DNA of 64,000 nt from Sebastes aleutianus (GCA_916700875.1 CAKAKS010000067.1:22632591-22696590), one strand, 5' to 3'; shown: positions 13,701 to 29,268, numbered from the stretch's first letter. Notes: generated from the sequence alone by a model not told the origin. Made by a program: numbers and translations.

Positions 13701-16700
13701 CTTTGCGGTGCTGGAAAACCATTTATCTTAGTTTTGATTGCATTTAGTTTAGTCAGTGGAGCTGGCGTTTTCCATGCAGTTTTAGACGCGGCATGTGTAG
13801 GACCCCTAAGGGTACACAAAGTTCACGATTCGGTATGCACCTCGGTTTTGGGAGAAACGGTTCGGTATATTTTCTGTACAGTAGGGAAAACAAAGAAAAT
13901 GCAGAAAATATTTTTTTTTTAGATTTATTTTGAAAATTATAAACATTCTACAGATGCTCATTGGCCATAATTCTTACTATAACAGGCACTCAAATACTGG
14001 CATTATGTCAATAAAAGATAAATAAATAACAAAAATGAATAATAAAAATGTCTGTAATGTAAATGTAACCCAGTTTCCTCCTGGGGATCAATTAAGTATT
14101 TCTGATTCTGTAATGCTGAGGAAAATGCACACATGAAGGGAGGCACATTGTAGCAAAACAGTTAAGACCATATGCTTTAATTCTGTATTGTTTACGATCT
14201 AGTGTGGTTGCATACGCAGAGATAAACACTCATAACATTAGTTATTACTTTGGCACGCTCTGACTCTGCAGTGGGAGGCTGCCTGAACGCTGTGGAGAGA
14301 AGGACTCGCGGTCCAGTCCGTTTTTATTTCGTTCGGCTAATCGACACATTCGGGTGACCCTGTCGTAAATTAAATGTTTGAAGTGAATCCACACAGATAT
14401 ACCTGACTTAAGTTTAACAGTGTCTGCATACAGTTTGACACAAATCATTGTCCGTTGAGCTTGATTAATCCGGCTAACCGGGCTAAACCAACTAGCCTGC
14501 TACAGCTCACAACAACTGGTGCGCTGTCAAAACTTTACAGTTCTGTTCCGCGTGTGTGAGTAGTAGACATAAACAGCTACATACCGAACCGAACGTCCTG
14601 TACGCGTACCGTTACGCCCCCAGAATCTGCAAATTTAGGATATCATCATGGTTATAAATTACAAGTACGAGAGGTCTAAAAATGGTCAGGAGAAGAGAGA
14701 AATATATGTAATATCTAATACAGGAAGCATGACTCCAGCAGAATGCCCCGTAGAACATGGCAGGAATGTGCGCTATGGCTAAACATCCCCGTTTCTCGCC
14801 CTGCGATCAGAAGGGTGCTGGCCACGCAGGGAGACAGGCTCGGCATCGCCCACTTAACCAGGAGAATGTGCTTGTTTGAAAACAGCATTCCTCTCTGAGT
14901 GCTTTTATGGGAGAGTTTCTACATACACACGCATACCATCCTGAACCCTGTATGTCTGTTTCTCCCTGATTCACTCCTCTCAAGAACACAACAGCTCTTT
15001 TCTCTCCGTAATCCCCATCACCACGGTTTTTGAGGGCTGATTGGTCGCTCCTTATCTGTGGCTGAATAAACGGAGAGAGGTGTTCTTCTCCAACTGTCTT
15101 GAGACCACCTAGATTGCCGTATCTCTGTCGAAGTCCTTGGCAGTTTGTTAATCTTTTAAAACAGCAATGCCTTCAGTTTGTAATTTTCATTATTAGCGAA
15201 CATCACTTCATCCGTGATGTTGAAGTGATGCACTGCTTCATAAAGAGCGCTTAAGGTGACTGACCCTGATGATCGTTTTTCTCCCATTCATTGCCAAGAA
15301 AGCAATTATCCGCCAATGTATCTATACACAAACTGCTGTGGACGATTACCTACATAAGTATTTACATTTAGTACACTCATGTAAGAAGTGCAGCGTAGGT
15401 GACAACTTCAATCTAATCTTAATTGTCCTCTCATGGTGGTTCTCTTTTTCTTTTTTTTTCTCTGCAGAGAGAATCATAGACGGCATTTTAACTGTCACGA
15501 AAAATTACGGGCTTGGAGAGGAGCTGGACAGGTAATCATTGCTACTCGCCCACATCAACGGGAAGTCCTGTTTTGGTCTATCCATCACTTGTTCATTTGA
15601 CTAACTGACCCTCCTGCCCTGCAGTCTCAGCTGTAAAAGATGCATCATTGTGGGCAACGGGGGAATCCTGTACAACAAGTCTCTGGGCTCTCGTATAGAT
15701 GACTACGATGTCGTAGTGAGGTAAGATGACGCCATCGTAAAATAACAGTATATGAATGTCTGAGCAATTTGTCCTTCAAAACAACAGTATTGTGTATTAG
15801 CTAAAAGGATGGAAACAGTACCATTTGTGATATTTAAAGGTGCAATTGATAACATTCAGCCGCTAGATGTTGCACTCGACCCCGTTCCATTGCATTTACT
15901 TCACAACAAGTTGTTGCCAGGCACTTAACGTCAATCTCAGCCATTTATCCATTTTTTCCACACTAACTGACGACACAGAGACGTGATACCAACGTCGTTC
16001 TGCTGTTGGCTCCTAAGCCTTGTTAGAAGTGGGAACCGAACGTCAGATATCTTCCACAGAGATAAACAAAACATTCATTTTGGACCTGCCTAAATTATTA
16101 AAATGATTAATTCACAGTCATAATAATAATAATTTTCAGGAAAAGCCATACTTTTGTTGGGCACCTTTCTAAAGGCTCTGTAGATGTATTCTTTTTAAAA
16201 AAATATTCGCCTACATAAAAATGTTATCAACAAGAGCATTAATACATGATTCGAAGAACGCCTTATTAAAGTGCATATACAGTATCTGATAGATAAATAA
16301 AAACATCCCAGGTGCTTAACGTCTGAACCGTGGGCTGTTTTTAACCCACTCACTAAGACCTTTTGTTTTGTGTTGGCAGGTTGAATGAAGCTCCAGTAAG
16401 CGGTTATGGCAAAGACGTGGGGACCAAAACCACCCTTAGGATTACCTATCCAGAGGGAGCTATCCAGAAGCCTGACAACTATGAAAAAGACTCTCTTTTT
16501 GTTTTTTCCGCTTTCAAACCACTGGATTTCAAGTGGCTCAGACAGATGGTCTTCAAGGAGAAACTGGTAAGGAGATTTTCTTTTTTGAGAAATCTTAAAC
16601 ATATTAAACACACACACGCACAACCCCCAAAAGATATAGGAATGGCCACTCACAGCTACCGAGAGCAGAGGTGTATCACCAGGCTCTCTTTCTCATTTTA

Positions 16701-19700
16701 GATTCTTCCACATTATGCTTGACCTGCCGAGACTTTCTGCTTCTCTGGGTCTCTAAATGTGTCTGAATGTCTGTGTTTTGTTTTAGCAGAACATAGCGGT
16801 CTAACCTATGATCACATTCTGTACATTCCTTCCTGTGGAAATGTAAGCCGTTTTCCTAAAGGGGTTAAGAGGACGACATGCATCTCTAGTATATAATGGG
16901 GATGTTCTAGATGGTTTGAATCGTTGATGTGGAAGGGACAGTTGAGAAAAAACAATGACTTCAAGCACAAATTATTTTTTTCTTCTTTCTCTGTTAATTT
17001 TCGTCATGATACTTTGCCAGTTTCTCATACAGTATATTAGGTTGTTCCCCTCTTAACCTGTTCTCTCACATGTGTGGATGTTGCTGTACTAATATTTATA
17101 ATTAATTTACCTCATAATGAATCTTTTGGGTGTCCTTCGGAACCTCGTGAGTGCCGCAGTTAAATGACAGGCTGTGAAATGGCCTTTTAATCACAAGGGT
17201 CAGACTGAATAGCTGACTTTTCCCTTATCTTTTTAAGTACAGAAGGCAGACGGCCTTATTTAATGTAGGCTCCCGTGTCCTTTTATATCCATTGTCACTA
17301 AAAAAGCTCCCATAAGCACTTTCATTTTGTTCTTGTTGAACAGTCTCTAGTATCTCTTTGAGATTATTTGGAGTCCATTCAACTCCAGAGCAGTGGGAGT
17401 ACTTAGTAAAAGCTCTTCATAGAGTCATTAAAATAAAGGTAGTCATATTTTAATAAAGATAGCCGTATTTTAAAGGACCATACCAGTGTTGTTACACATT
17501 TTACTACAAATCTTAATTGTTTTTACATCAGTGCTGACTATTTTCCAAAGAATGAAGTGTTAAAGATTTATAAAAAAAAAAAAAATTCAATACATTACTT
17601 TGGCATTACTATATCTAAATTATGAATATGTTTGAATATGTTTATTTATATATGTATATTACTGCAATTTATTGTAAAATAACACAAAAAGGTTTGCAAA
17701 TTGACTCCCTATACTGTGAGTATGTTGTAGCAAATGGGCTAAACCATTTAAAAAAACACTTGAACAATCCTTAAAGGTTGTACACAGGCAGAATAGCTGA
17801 ACTCTTTTTGTACCTCATTCTTCACGAGGGATGCCTCTGTCTAATATGGCAACCCACAATTGGGGAAACCTGCTTTATTTTCCAGCACAGCTGTGTGACT
17901 TTGAGGGAGCAGCTGCCAGCTGGAGTTTTTACAAGGTGACATTTGTCAAAATCGTATGAGTGAGGGGAAAAATAAAGAAGAAAAGGACAATACCATTATA
18001 ATAGGGGATGGAAAGGGCATACAATGTCAAGCTGAAACTAAGTAATGGTGTGAAGTTGGATTAAAGGTTGAGAGAACAGAGGAAAGCTAGATGGAAAGGA
18101 GGACAAAGTGAAATGGGGTAAAGGGATAATAGCAGGGGAAAAGAAAATGAGCAGTGGAAGGTAATAGTAAAGTAAAATGGGGGGAAAATAGCTTGCTTGG
18201 CTGGCTGATGGCCCCTTCAGCCTTTGATAGGGCCCAGATTTTTCTGGTGTGTCAGAAGGAGAGGACAGTGGAAATGGCTGCCCGGGATAATTGATCTGGC
18301 CCCTGGCGTCCGACTCTCTTTGATCTGCTGAGGAAGGGAAGAATGGTTCTCATGGGTTAAAAATCAGGGAACAAAAAGAAAATCAGTGCTGTTTGGTCAG
18401 AGCCTTGATGATGATATGGAAGAAGAGAACTGACAGATGTGCAAACACCTACCTATGGATAGTCTTTTTTTTTTTTTAAATACATCTGCAGTAGTTGATT
18501 TACTATCATATAAATATATCACTCAATGTCCATTTTTCCTGTGTAATTTACTCCACTTAAATGTTGGCATTACATTAAGAATCATTTCTTTTTGGTACAG
18601 CATTGTAGATAAGCTCAGTTCATTGTGTCACTGTCAGAGAAATCATATATATACATCCATATAACACATCCATATAACATCACACATATATCACACAAAC
18701 CATTTTTGGCCTTGCTAGTAAGAGTCCAGGCTCCAAGAATGTCACCTATTGGTTTGTGGACTGCCATTGTGAAGCCTTGATTTCGGCATTTTGGCCGTCG
18801 TCATCTTGGTTTTGCAACCAGAAGTGACAAAAAATGGGTGGAGCTAAGTACAACTGAACACTGAATAAGAAGTTTTTAGGTGACCAAAATGTTACAATTA
18901 ACTTTCATGAACTGAAAACACACTGTGAAAGAGTTAAAGTTGTAAGATGAAAACCCAACAACCCCCAGACTGGACAACGCCGTGGTAGCGACCTTTCAAT
19001 CACAAGGTAGCCACGCCTTAAAGCATCCCCTGCTTTATGGTCTATTTGACTCTAAATGGGACCATAATTTACTAAATGAACATCATGCTGTATTGAAGAA
19101 GACTTGAAACTAGCGATTGAGACCATAAACTCATGTTTACAATGTTTACTGAGCTAATAAATCAAGTGAGAAGTAGGCTCATTTTCTCATAGACTTCTAT
19201 ACAATTAGACTTCTTTTTGCAACCAGAGGAGTCGCCCCCTGCTGGCTGTTAGAAAGAATGCAAGGTTAAGGCACTTCCACATTGGCTTCACTTTTCATAA
19301 CTGGAGGTTGCTCACTGCCCTCGGCCCGTTGGGTGTGATGGGCTGTGTTGCTTTTTCTAGTACCCGTTATTGTGCCATTAGATTCTTGTTAGAGTACGAG
19401 TTGGTGTGTCAAGAAGGTCGAGGAACTACTGTATGTCCCTTTCTTCATTGTGTTATTGTGCTATGGAAAAAACCCTAACATGAAAGGAACTGTTAAAAGA
19501 CTGCTATCCTAGCTTCATTGTATCAGACTAATGGAAACATAAACATGAAGAGGTGTTTGTGTGTGTAAGTACCTGTGCCTTCTATGAACGCAGGGACACA
19601 TTTCCTAAAACAGTGATTCATTAGTGTTTTATTTTTTTACAATTTTTCCCCTCATTTCTAGACAAATCAATAAAAGGCAACTTGGTTTAAGAGAATATGC

Positions 19701-22700
19701 AGCAGGAAATCCTCACCAAGTAGCAGCAAAGCATCCCCTCGCTTTGCTTTATATCCATTTAGTCCATCCCAGAGGGAGACGTAATGTAACTTAGGACAGC
19801 TGTCCTTTGGGAGCTTTTTACGTCTCTTGGTCTAGCAGGGGAATTCTTTGTGTAACCTGCACACTCACAGCTGCGAGGGATGCAAACCCTTTTCACTCTC
19901 CTTCTGCGGTTATGAAAGAAAGTGTATTTTCTTCTTCTTCTTATAAAAGGTTAGTGGGCGGTGCACAGTTGTTGTGCAGCCGCAAGTGACTCACCCAGTG
20001 AGAGTGCTCAGCAGACTATCGTGCGCTTTTGTGCCTTTTTTCAAATGCCTACAAGCGCGGCTCTTGGATCGCTGAACAGAATATAAATTAGCGAGGCAAT
20101 TTCCCAATCTGTTATTTAGTGTTTTTGTACACTCTCACAAACACACACTCAAAAACGTCCTCTCGCTCACACGCGCACGAATTCCAGATTTGCAAACTTG
20201 ACCTCGGTCCTCAGATCTCGCAGAAGCAGCTCCCTCTCTCTCTCTGAATGTGTCTCGCATTTTAGACGAGTGAAGCCGTCTACTACATATACAATTACAG
20301 CTTCCAGCTTCCCAAATCCCTCATTACCGCAGGTCTACGTGATTACGACTCCGACTTTGTCACTCCGCTGTAAAGTCCGACCCCACATACGCACCCCTGG
20401 TTGATTGCCCAGTTACATGCTGTTTACAAATGTGCTCAAACACGATTTCCACAATTGTCGATATTCTTGTTTTTTTCCCTATTTGTCTAGTTTTTTGATT
20501 TTGCCCCCATGCAAGGCGCGTGCTCACGGTTCATGCACACACAGCCGCGGTTGTTTGTATATGCGTGGATATTTTCAAACAGAGCCAGTGAAGGATATAC
20601 AGCCGGTGGTAAACACGGGGTTCCAAGGTGGAGTGCCGGTGTTCTATCTCTCCTGTTTGTTTACAGGAGCTCTCCCTGCTCTCTGCGGCCTAGAGAGATA
20701 AATGATGGATGGAGACAACCTGAAGAAGGGAGTACTTCTCCTTTAATAGAAATACAGCCAGGGGTTCTTACTCAGAAGTATCAAAATATTGTGGTGAAGC
20801 CGGTATTTTAAAAACATTGCACGTCTGTTAGGCAATGCGTGAAATTGAGCAAGGAATTACCAGAATAGCCAGTTGCTTCACATCATTTACAAATTCCCAA
20901 ATGATCTCCTTCCTGCAAGAATATTGTTAGGAAGCATTTCCTATTCTTAATCTCTGTGTAACAGCCAGTTTGTTTTTTTCAGTTTATAGACATGTCATTT
21001 TAGCCAAACAAGTTTATTGTAACTCTATCACCGACGACGCACCGTGGGACAGAAATAACGGCTATATGGCTCGATTTTTAAGCCCTAACATCTGTGCAGA
21101 AGCCCAAAGTAGCATGCATACATGCATTCATAAACATTTACATACTTGTAAACATGGATTTTGAACATGATCCAAGTGACTAACATAGGGTCCGGATGTC
21201 ACTGATTAGCATGAGTGTTGTGTTTCAAAAATGAGTCACCTACCTACGCTGCAATGATTAACACTCAGACATGGGTCCTCATTACAGCAAAATAGCCAAA
21301 CGGCTTGTCCTTTCTTAACTTGAGGTTCAAAGACAGGAAACATCCTACTGAGGCAATACCTCATGGACAAAAAAAGATCCGTGTTCAATTTTAGCTACAA
21401 GTTTTCGGATGCACTAATGGTGTCAGTGGAGGAGAGGAAACCCCACCTTTTTTCATGAATGAATGAATCATCTTTGCTGTCAATATGTACCCATGAATGC
21501 GTCATCATACGGTCTGAGTAGCCTTTCAATCATATTTCGGTGTTCATGTTGTTCTCCGTCTTCAACGTCATTGCCATACAGACCTAACAAAAGTACTGCT
21601 ACCATTATTGGCCGTTATTTTTAATTTAGGACAGGGCCTACGCCATCCTAAATTAGGAACTTGAGAAATCCTGAAGTAAGGACGGTTCTGTAATAGCTAA
21701 AATCCTATCCTAAGATAAGATAGGATTTTTTTGCTAAACGCAGTGAGGAAACATGTTTCTGTTATACCACAATCCTAAATGTCATCCTAAACTCAGATAA
21801 GATAGTATTTCAGACATTACTGTAATGCCTATCTCTCGGCTCAAATGCTTTCAGAAACATCTTGTAGTGTACTGTTTAGTTGAAAACAGTCGAGCCAAAA
21901 CCAAGCACCGCCCACCGGCCGGAGCAAACTTTCTCATTTTACAGCTCAACAGTACACTACAAGATGTTTCTGAAAACATTTGAGGTGAGAGATAGGCTTT
22001 ACAGTGAGCAAATATTGATTCATATTTGATCAGCGCTGCCTAGTTTGACAGTTTGATTGGAATTTACAAGCTTTGCGAGCAGTGAGAACGAGGCTCATGA
22101 TTTTTTTCAGATTACCTGTCTCATGCATTACTGTCAGGATATAGTCACTGTTTATAAAAATAACTTTTTTTTATCATATTTGTTCAAAGTGATCGACTGT
22201 AGTTTAAGTGTTGATGCAAGTTTAAGAAGCACTTTGACATGCCAGAAATGCGTCGCTAGAGGCACTAATTAGTTTTTTAGTCAGATACCAGCAGGCCCTG
22301 CCAGTGACACCATGTTGCACATACAAGTCTTCAGTGTCACAATGCTGTCAAGCGTTGGCACTGTTTTCCCTGTTCGCCGTCATGGGAGTGTGGAGACGAG
22401 GGTTTCACACACTGGATAACCTAAGAGAGGCCAGGAAAAGAGAAACCACCATGACCTCAATGAGGGCAGAGGTCTTGGTATGTGTCAAGAAAAGCAAAGG
22501 CAAATTGGCGAATGCTTCAGATTTCTGGCGAACAAACGGCAATAAAATAACCAAAAGCTGTTCAGAATTTTACCTCTAGGATTTTCGAAACAGTAATCCC
22601 CCCGCTGTGCATGTCAGCATTTACCAGCTGCTTTGGAAAACCTCTCGCTCCTTTCAAACATTCTTTCTGAAATGGTTCCTCTTCAGTGGACCACTTATGT

Positions 22701-25700
22701 GGTGAGACACTGCAACTCGTAAACTCAAAAGGTCCAACATGTACACATCGCTAATGACCTCCAGAACCAGCTTAATTGGGATCGTTAGCAGTTCGGAGCT
22801 GCCGTTTTTGTGTCTAAATTGCTCTAAGTCTACCTTCCGGAATCCAGTCCACCTCGTTTGAGTCATCCTCTCCGTAAACATCAACCACATCCTCAGACGG
22901 CCAGATAGAGACGAATTGTACGACGGCTGCTTGTCAAGGAAGGACGAACATCTGTGTCATCGCAGTCGTATTACGGGATTATTCTGGAGAACACACAAGA
23001 AAGGTCAAAACGTACTACTTGTGGCCAACAGAAAGCTGAGGTTTGTCTGTGTTTGTTTACACTGTAGTAACCCAGCAGATGTGAAACTTTTTGTTCTTTG
23101 CTCTCACGTTACAGTTTTGCTCAGCGCTCCACATTTCTACACTTTTCACTCAGTCCCTCGGGAACTATAAGTTGAGCTCTCTGCTTCATTCAGTGCATAG
23201 AAACATCTTAGTTTGAAGGTGCGTTAAGTTTCATTGGCCACACTGAAACCAAACCACACTGAAAACCATAAATGCAAGGTTGGATGACAAGTCCATGCCC
23301 TAAACCAAGCTGTTTCTTATTTAGGTATTTTGTGGAGTTAAGTGCATCTGTGCATTTTTTCACTTTTCTGCAACTGGAAAAGGATGTCATCATGTTTATG
23401 TCTTCACCACCACTAGTCCATTGTTACTTTTCTCATAATTTTTAGTAGTTTTCTACTTGAATTTAATCGCGCCTAGATGTTTTGAACACAGCTATATGAG
23501 GGGAATCTGATGCTTTCCTTACATTTTCCATTTTAGCACTAATTTCATCATCGTTCTATTCTCCTGTATCTCTCAGTCCTCATCACTTTTTCCGTTACGT
23601 TTAATCCCTCACTTGTCTTGGTTTACAGCAGGTCTTCTCTTCGCCCCTTTGACATTGTCTTGCTCTAATCCGGCGCTTTAAACTCCTTTGGTGATGGTTT
23701 GTATAGCTGTGATTTTCCTACAGCTGTGAAATTACTAGACAAATACACTTAGCCCTTTTCGAAGCTTCTGTTGTAACCGACAACAGTGACATAAAGAAAC
23801 TGAGTGCTTTTATGGTATTAGTCTTCTCTGAGTGATGCATTAATAGTACCTCAGTTTGCATCAATAACACTTGGGAAGCAACGCAATGGAAATGGACATT
23901 TTCTATGTTATGAGAGTGGATAATGTCTTTACTCCAAGACATATTTATCTGGCTCAGTGGTCGCGTTAGACTTTCTTGTTGTCCGTCATTTTAACGAGGA
24001 GGGTTGTTAATATTCCGTCATAATCTATTATTACCCGTCATTTAAATTTAAATTTTTTAATGACAATAATACATATGCTTATTTAAAGGTAGAATCTGTG
24101 ATTCTAATCCAATACACTTTTTGTCATATACAGCGAACATCTCCTGCTCCTCCTCCTACTGTCTGTTCTGCAAAAAATCCAGTGTTCATACTCAGCCCTA
24201 TCTTTTTTCAATAAATTTAGAGTATTGGACTGAAGAATTACTCTGACAATGGTTTAATGGCACCTGACTGGAGAATTAGCGCCACCATCTGTCCGTGATG
24301 CTCCCTAATATTCGCATAACCATATTGGATGGAAACATGCATTAATTCCTTCTGTGCTAAATTTGGATGGAAACTTGACCACAAGTGGAATTGTAACGTC
24401 TCCGTTCACTTTCTTCTGACTGAGTGACGTCGACCTCTCTACGGTATATCTCCTTGCATTGGAAACAATTAACTCTCCCAGTTCAAGGTTGTTTTAACAG
24501 GTGCTTTATTGGAGCACACACGCCTCGCGCACACACTTAAATCTAATAATCCAGACCAATTTAACCATAAAGCTGTCGTAGGAGAGGGGAAACAGCCATT
24601 TCCTCTCTGACCACAGCCCAGCGACGGCCCAAACTCCCAAAGCCGCACACTTCTGTTCACCTTTGGGCATGTGTGTGTGTGTGTGTGTGTCGGCTCGGTG
24701 AGTACGTGGTGTAGGAGCACTCTGTGGCTTCCTGTTCTGTAATGGTCAAAATGCCACCGACAAACTAATACACACTCACGTAGAGGTTAGCGGTCAGCCC
24801 GCAGTGGAAGCCACATCCTGTTCCCTGGAGGCTATTTGCTTTGAGCTTTGAGTACTACTTGTTGTACTGGTTGATAACAGTCTTTGACGAACATTTACAT
24901 CATTGCTCATAATGTACAAGTTTGTTTAAACCATTATTTAACCAGTTAATTAAAGATGTCTTATAAATAAGATAGTTTGAGAGCTAAACAAGGGTGTTTT
25001 CATTAACTTTCCCTGTCCTGTCCATCCTAACTGGTGGAGGTTTGAGTTGGTGACCTTTTAATGTAAGCAACTTCCCACATTCCTAAAGGCATAACAGTAC
25101 CCACAACCCCCTCCCTCCTGACAGGCCTGAATCCTTACATACTAATCGCTCGTACTTTTCTCAGAGCCACCTGTACTTTTGCCAGTTGTCTGTCTTCAAA
25201 AAGATCCCCGCCCCCGTGACATTTGCGTATACGTGTACATGTCGGGTCATTGCCGTGTAAAGCGGAGGGGCGTGTGTGTGTGTTGTGTGTGTCATTAGCT
25301 TCTCTCCTTCCAAGAATAAAGGAAAAAAAATGCATCACTCTCTTTTATTCGGCGTACACAGACGCGCACACATCCAAACAGCGCTGCTAAATAGATTCCT
25401 GGCAAACACAAGCTGTGTTGACAGGAGAGATGAGCTGCTGTTCCTGTCGCAGCTTGCCGAAAGGCACAGAGCCGGGCCCACGTTCAAAAAGAGCCGCCAC
25501 TGTTGAAGCCACAAAGCCAGCAGACTTGTTGCTACTGCCTCTGCCAACACACACAAACACACACACACACACACGCACACACACAGTCGTGCATTGCTGT
25601 ATCAAAGGCGGCCAGGCGACTATTTGAACAGGTGATTCCCATTTACATCTGCTGACCGTATTGGCTTCATGCCTTTTAGGAAGTCGCACTGTCAGGCGAG

Positions 25701-28700
25701 TCAATCACGCACTGCGAGTTGGTCACACGTTCGTTCATCAGTGAAAGTAAAGCTGTAAAGAGGACTGATTTGTTGGAGGTGTAATCGTGGTAATTAGCAT
25801 GATAGAGACCATCATTTTTCAAGGGTAACTTTTTATGAATTTCTTAATAAATAGTGTCTGTTCTGGTATGAGTGAGTTGGAAGTGCATGGGTTGCATAAT
25901 ATTATTGAGATGGCTCTCCCGGCCTGTCTGACAGGTTGCCCTAGCGACTGATGATAATTGCCTTGTGTAATGATACGACCGTAGGTGTCGCAAAACACCC
26001 TCAGGTCAAGGAGTGATTTGAACCATTTCCTTTCAAATGCCATATTTAACCATGGATGTTTGATAGGGACACAACACCAGCAGATACTTGATGTAGATTT
26101 AAAGCTGCAGTGGGTAGAAATGGAGCGAATATGAATATATAAGTTGTTTTTATAAAACGATCGCTATATCCTGACAGTAGTGCATGAGACAGGTAACCAG
26201 TCAGAGCTGATCTGGAGTCTGCCGACCAGCTTCCGACCAAACGGTCAAACTAGGCAGCGCTGATCAAATATTAATCAATATTCTGTTACTGTAATGCCTA
26301 TTTCTCGCCTCAAATGTTTTCAGAATCATCTTGTAGTGTACCGTTTAGCTGTAAAATGAGAACGTTTGTGACCTGGCAGCCATGTTGAGATCAGTTGAGG
26401 AAATACCAAGCACCGTCCACCAGCCGGAGCACAGCTAATAGGAACGCTCTCTCTCTCTGAAATGACCTGTGATTGGCCAAAGTCTCCCGTCACAGGCTAG
26501 ATTTTTTAAAGCCTGAAAATGTTGCCTAATGATGCTAAAAAAATTGTTGCATACTGAATATTTAACCACCATTTTCCACAATTAAAAATCATGCAACATA
26601 AAGCAAACTCCTTCATCAAGTCTGACCAAACACTGAAGCCACTGAATGTGCAACTTTGTCTGTCAGGGTCGCAGACACTGTGATCAAGAGGCAGTAAGTT
26701 TCTGATGGAAAAGTCTGGGAGAATCATCATAATCATCACCCTTTTTAAGTTATCTGTCATTTTTCTCTCTGTTGTCTGGTTTAAAGTCAAGTGGAAACAA
26801 CTTGATAAATGCAAATAATTGTAATAACAATATTGTGCTTAAATAATACGATCCTTCATATTAATCCATACCAAGCACTTTTTCCCTACAACTAATGAAA
26901 CCTGTAAAGCACTCATCACTCCAAGGCAGCTGCACCCCTCACCCACTGCTTGATTCTCCTCCTACCGGGAGTCATAATTACTGATGTCCTGCGAGCCCCT
27001 CACCCTGACTTCATCCATTAAAAGCCCAAAGCCATTTCCCTAATCAGTGCTGGTAGGGGTCTGGCTTCTGGTTGGCTTCTGTGTTTTATGTCAGCGTTAC
27101 GAAGGATAATCTCACTTTGATGTTGGGTTGGTTTAACCGTGGAGGTGGCATTATGTGAATGACTCTGGCCTTGCAGAGACAAAACAGTCCAGTATTGATG
27201 TTGAAAACTACTAATTCACATTTTTCTTTTTTTCCCCCTATGCTATCTATTTCCTCGCCAATGCATCAGAGGGGTACAGAGGGTTTTTGGAAGTCGGTGG
27301 CTCACTACGTGCCTCGGGAGCCGACGGAGATGAGAATCCTCAATCCCTACTTCATTCAGGAGGCTGCCTTCCAGTTCATAGGCCTGCCCTTCAACAACGG
27401 CCTCATGGGCAAAGGGGTAAGACACACACAGGCATCAATGTAACAGAAACATGAAAAAGACACACACACACCCAGCAGTTAGATTGTGTTTTTCAAGGGA
27501 AACCATTGAACTGAGAAATCTGTATGCTGGATGAGTTGAGTCAGACTTTGGCTGCAAGTATTTTACATTTATATTCTACACACAGCGCAGACATTGTGCT
27601 GGAATGATCATTATCTGTAGCACCACGCTGAAGCCAAGGCTGGATGACGACAGTACTGTATATGTATGATCTGCTCTTGAGTTGTACTTTACTTTAGTAT
27701 GTTTGTACTAGGGCTGTCAATTGATTAAAATATTTAATCCAATTAATCGCATGATTGTCCATAGTTGATCGCAAATTAATCACACATTTTATATCTGTTC
27801 TAAATGTGCCTTAAAGGGAGATTTGTCAAGTATTTAATACTCTTATCAACATGGGAGTGGGCAAATATGTTGCTTTAAACAAATGTATGTATATATTTAT
27901 TATTGGAAATCAATTAACAACACAAAACAATGACAAATATTGTCCAGAAACCCTCACAGGTACTGCATTTAGCATAAAAAAATATGCTCAAATCATAACA
28001 TGGCAAACTCAAGCCCAATAGGCAACAACAGCTGTCAGTGTGCTGACTTGACTATGACTTGCCCCAAACTGCATGTGATCATCATAAAGTGGGCATGTCT
28101 GTAAAGGGGAGACTCGTGGGTACCCATAGAACCCATTTTCACCCCTTTAAAAATGGCCATGACAGTTTTTCCTCGCCAAAAGTTAGCGTAAATTTGGAGC
28201 CTTATTTAATCTCTTTCGTGACAAGGAAGACACTGGATTCCTTAGGTTTTCTAGTTTCATATGATACCAGTATCTTCACTCTAGCTTTAAAACTGAGCCT
28301 GCAACAACCTCCGAAAGATCGATTGCGTTAATGAGTTAAAGAAATTATTGCCGTTGAAACTAATTTGTGTTAACGCGCTATACAGCCCTAGTTTGTACTT
28401 TAATCTTTGTTTCTGGAGGAGGTTCTTTACCTCAATATGACTGCATAACCTCCACCATTTTCAAAATAAAAGAGGGAGAATAAAAGTAGATTTAATAGGA
28501 GATTCCAAACAATTTCTGATTATTGAAATTGCAGAAATGTAGAATACCTGCTTCAACCCTGGTCCAGTTTGAGTTCTACAGTACTTTATTGTTTTTATTC
28601 AGTGTTCAAAGTTGATGTATGTGCTCTGCTCGTGGAACATGTTTGTCTGGGCATGAGACTGCCGAATCAGGTCTTGACCAGCAACCAGAGTACAGACAAA

Positions 28701-29268
28701 TATAAAGTAATGATGATGTTTATATTCATGTATTATGAACTTTTGTGTATGTGTGATTTGTTGCTAAGTAAAGGAGAATATTGTTAGAGAATTGGAGAAG
28801 ACATGAGGAGTGTATCACCGTAGCTCTGCCCTCTGGGGCCACCAGAACACCCCTGCATGAACTCCACTCTGCAACATGTGTTCAACATGTGGGCATCTGG
28901 CCTGTGTGTGTATGAGTGTGAGAGTGTGTTGGTCATTTGTGTTGGTGTCTGCAGTGCTGTCTCATACAATACAGGCTGCAGAGTTGTATGATTTGGCACA
29001 TTGTTTCCCCAGAACACTTTCCTGTCTATCTTGTGACCATCATAGTTTATGTTTATGTATGTGGATATTAATGAGGAGGCCTATTTGTTATACCAGTGTT
29101 TATGTTGAGTGTGTGTGAATGTGTGTGTAAATTAATCTGTATTAGAACACGCAGTAGGGGGTTGGCCAGCTGCTGGTTCAGCTCCACCTACCCTGAGGGC
29201 TGCAAATCAGGGTAATGATTTAAATGGGGCCTCCCTCCACTCTTTCTTCTGCACCCACTTTTTTTTCC

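Larger units (their letters stand above)
9404..15467 (+). other. st3gal3: st3gal3 intron E-F
   Basis: 6,064-bp intron rich in interspersed repeats, with separate entries at 11608-12005, 12345-12735 and 13795-14630. A (CA)n of about ten units lies at 11124-11145. 14070-14105 has CCTGGGGATCAATTAAGTAT, similar to the 3' tails of teleost non-LTR retrotransposons. No coding sequence recognised. The intron ends in a long pyrimidine tract and CTGCAG. Confidence 0.75.
16567..27269 (+). other. st3gal3: st3gal3 intron H-I, the largest visible intron of this gene
   Basis: 10,703-bp intron. Repeats with separate entries: 18706-19315, 21655-21800, 21823-22190 and 26093-26515. There is also (GT)n at 24670-24690 and (CA)n around 25548-25586. 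Nothing coding was recognised. It ends with TTTTTTTCCCCC, further pyrimidine-rich sequence and GCATCAG. Confidence 0.75.
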
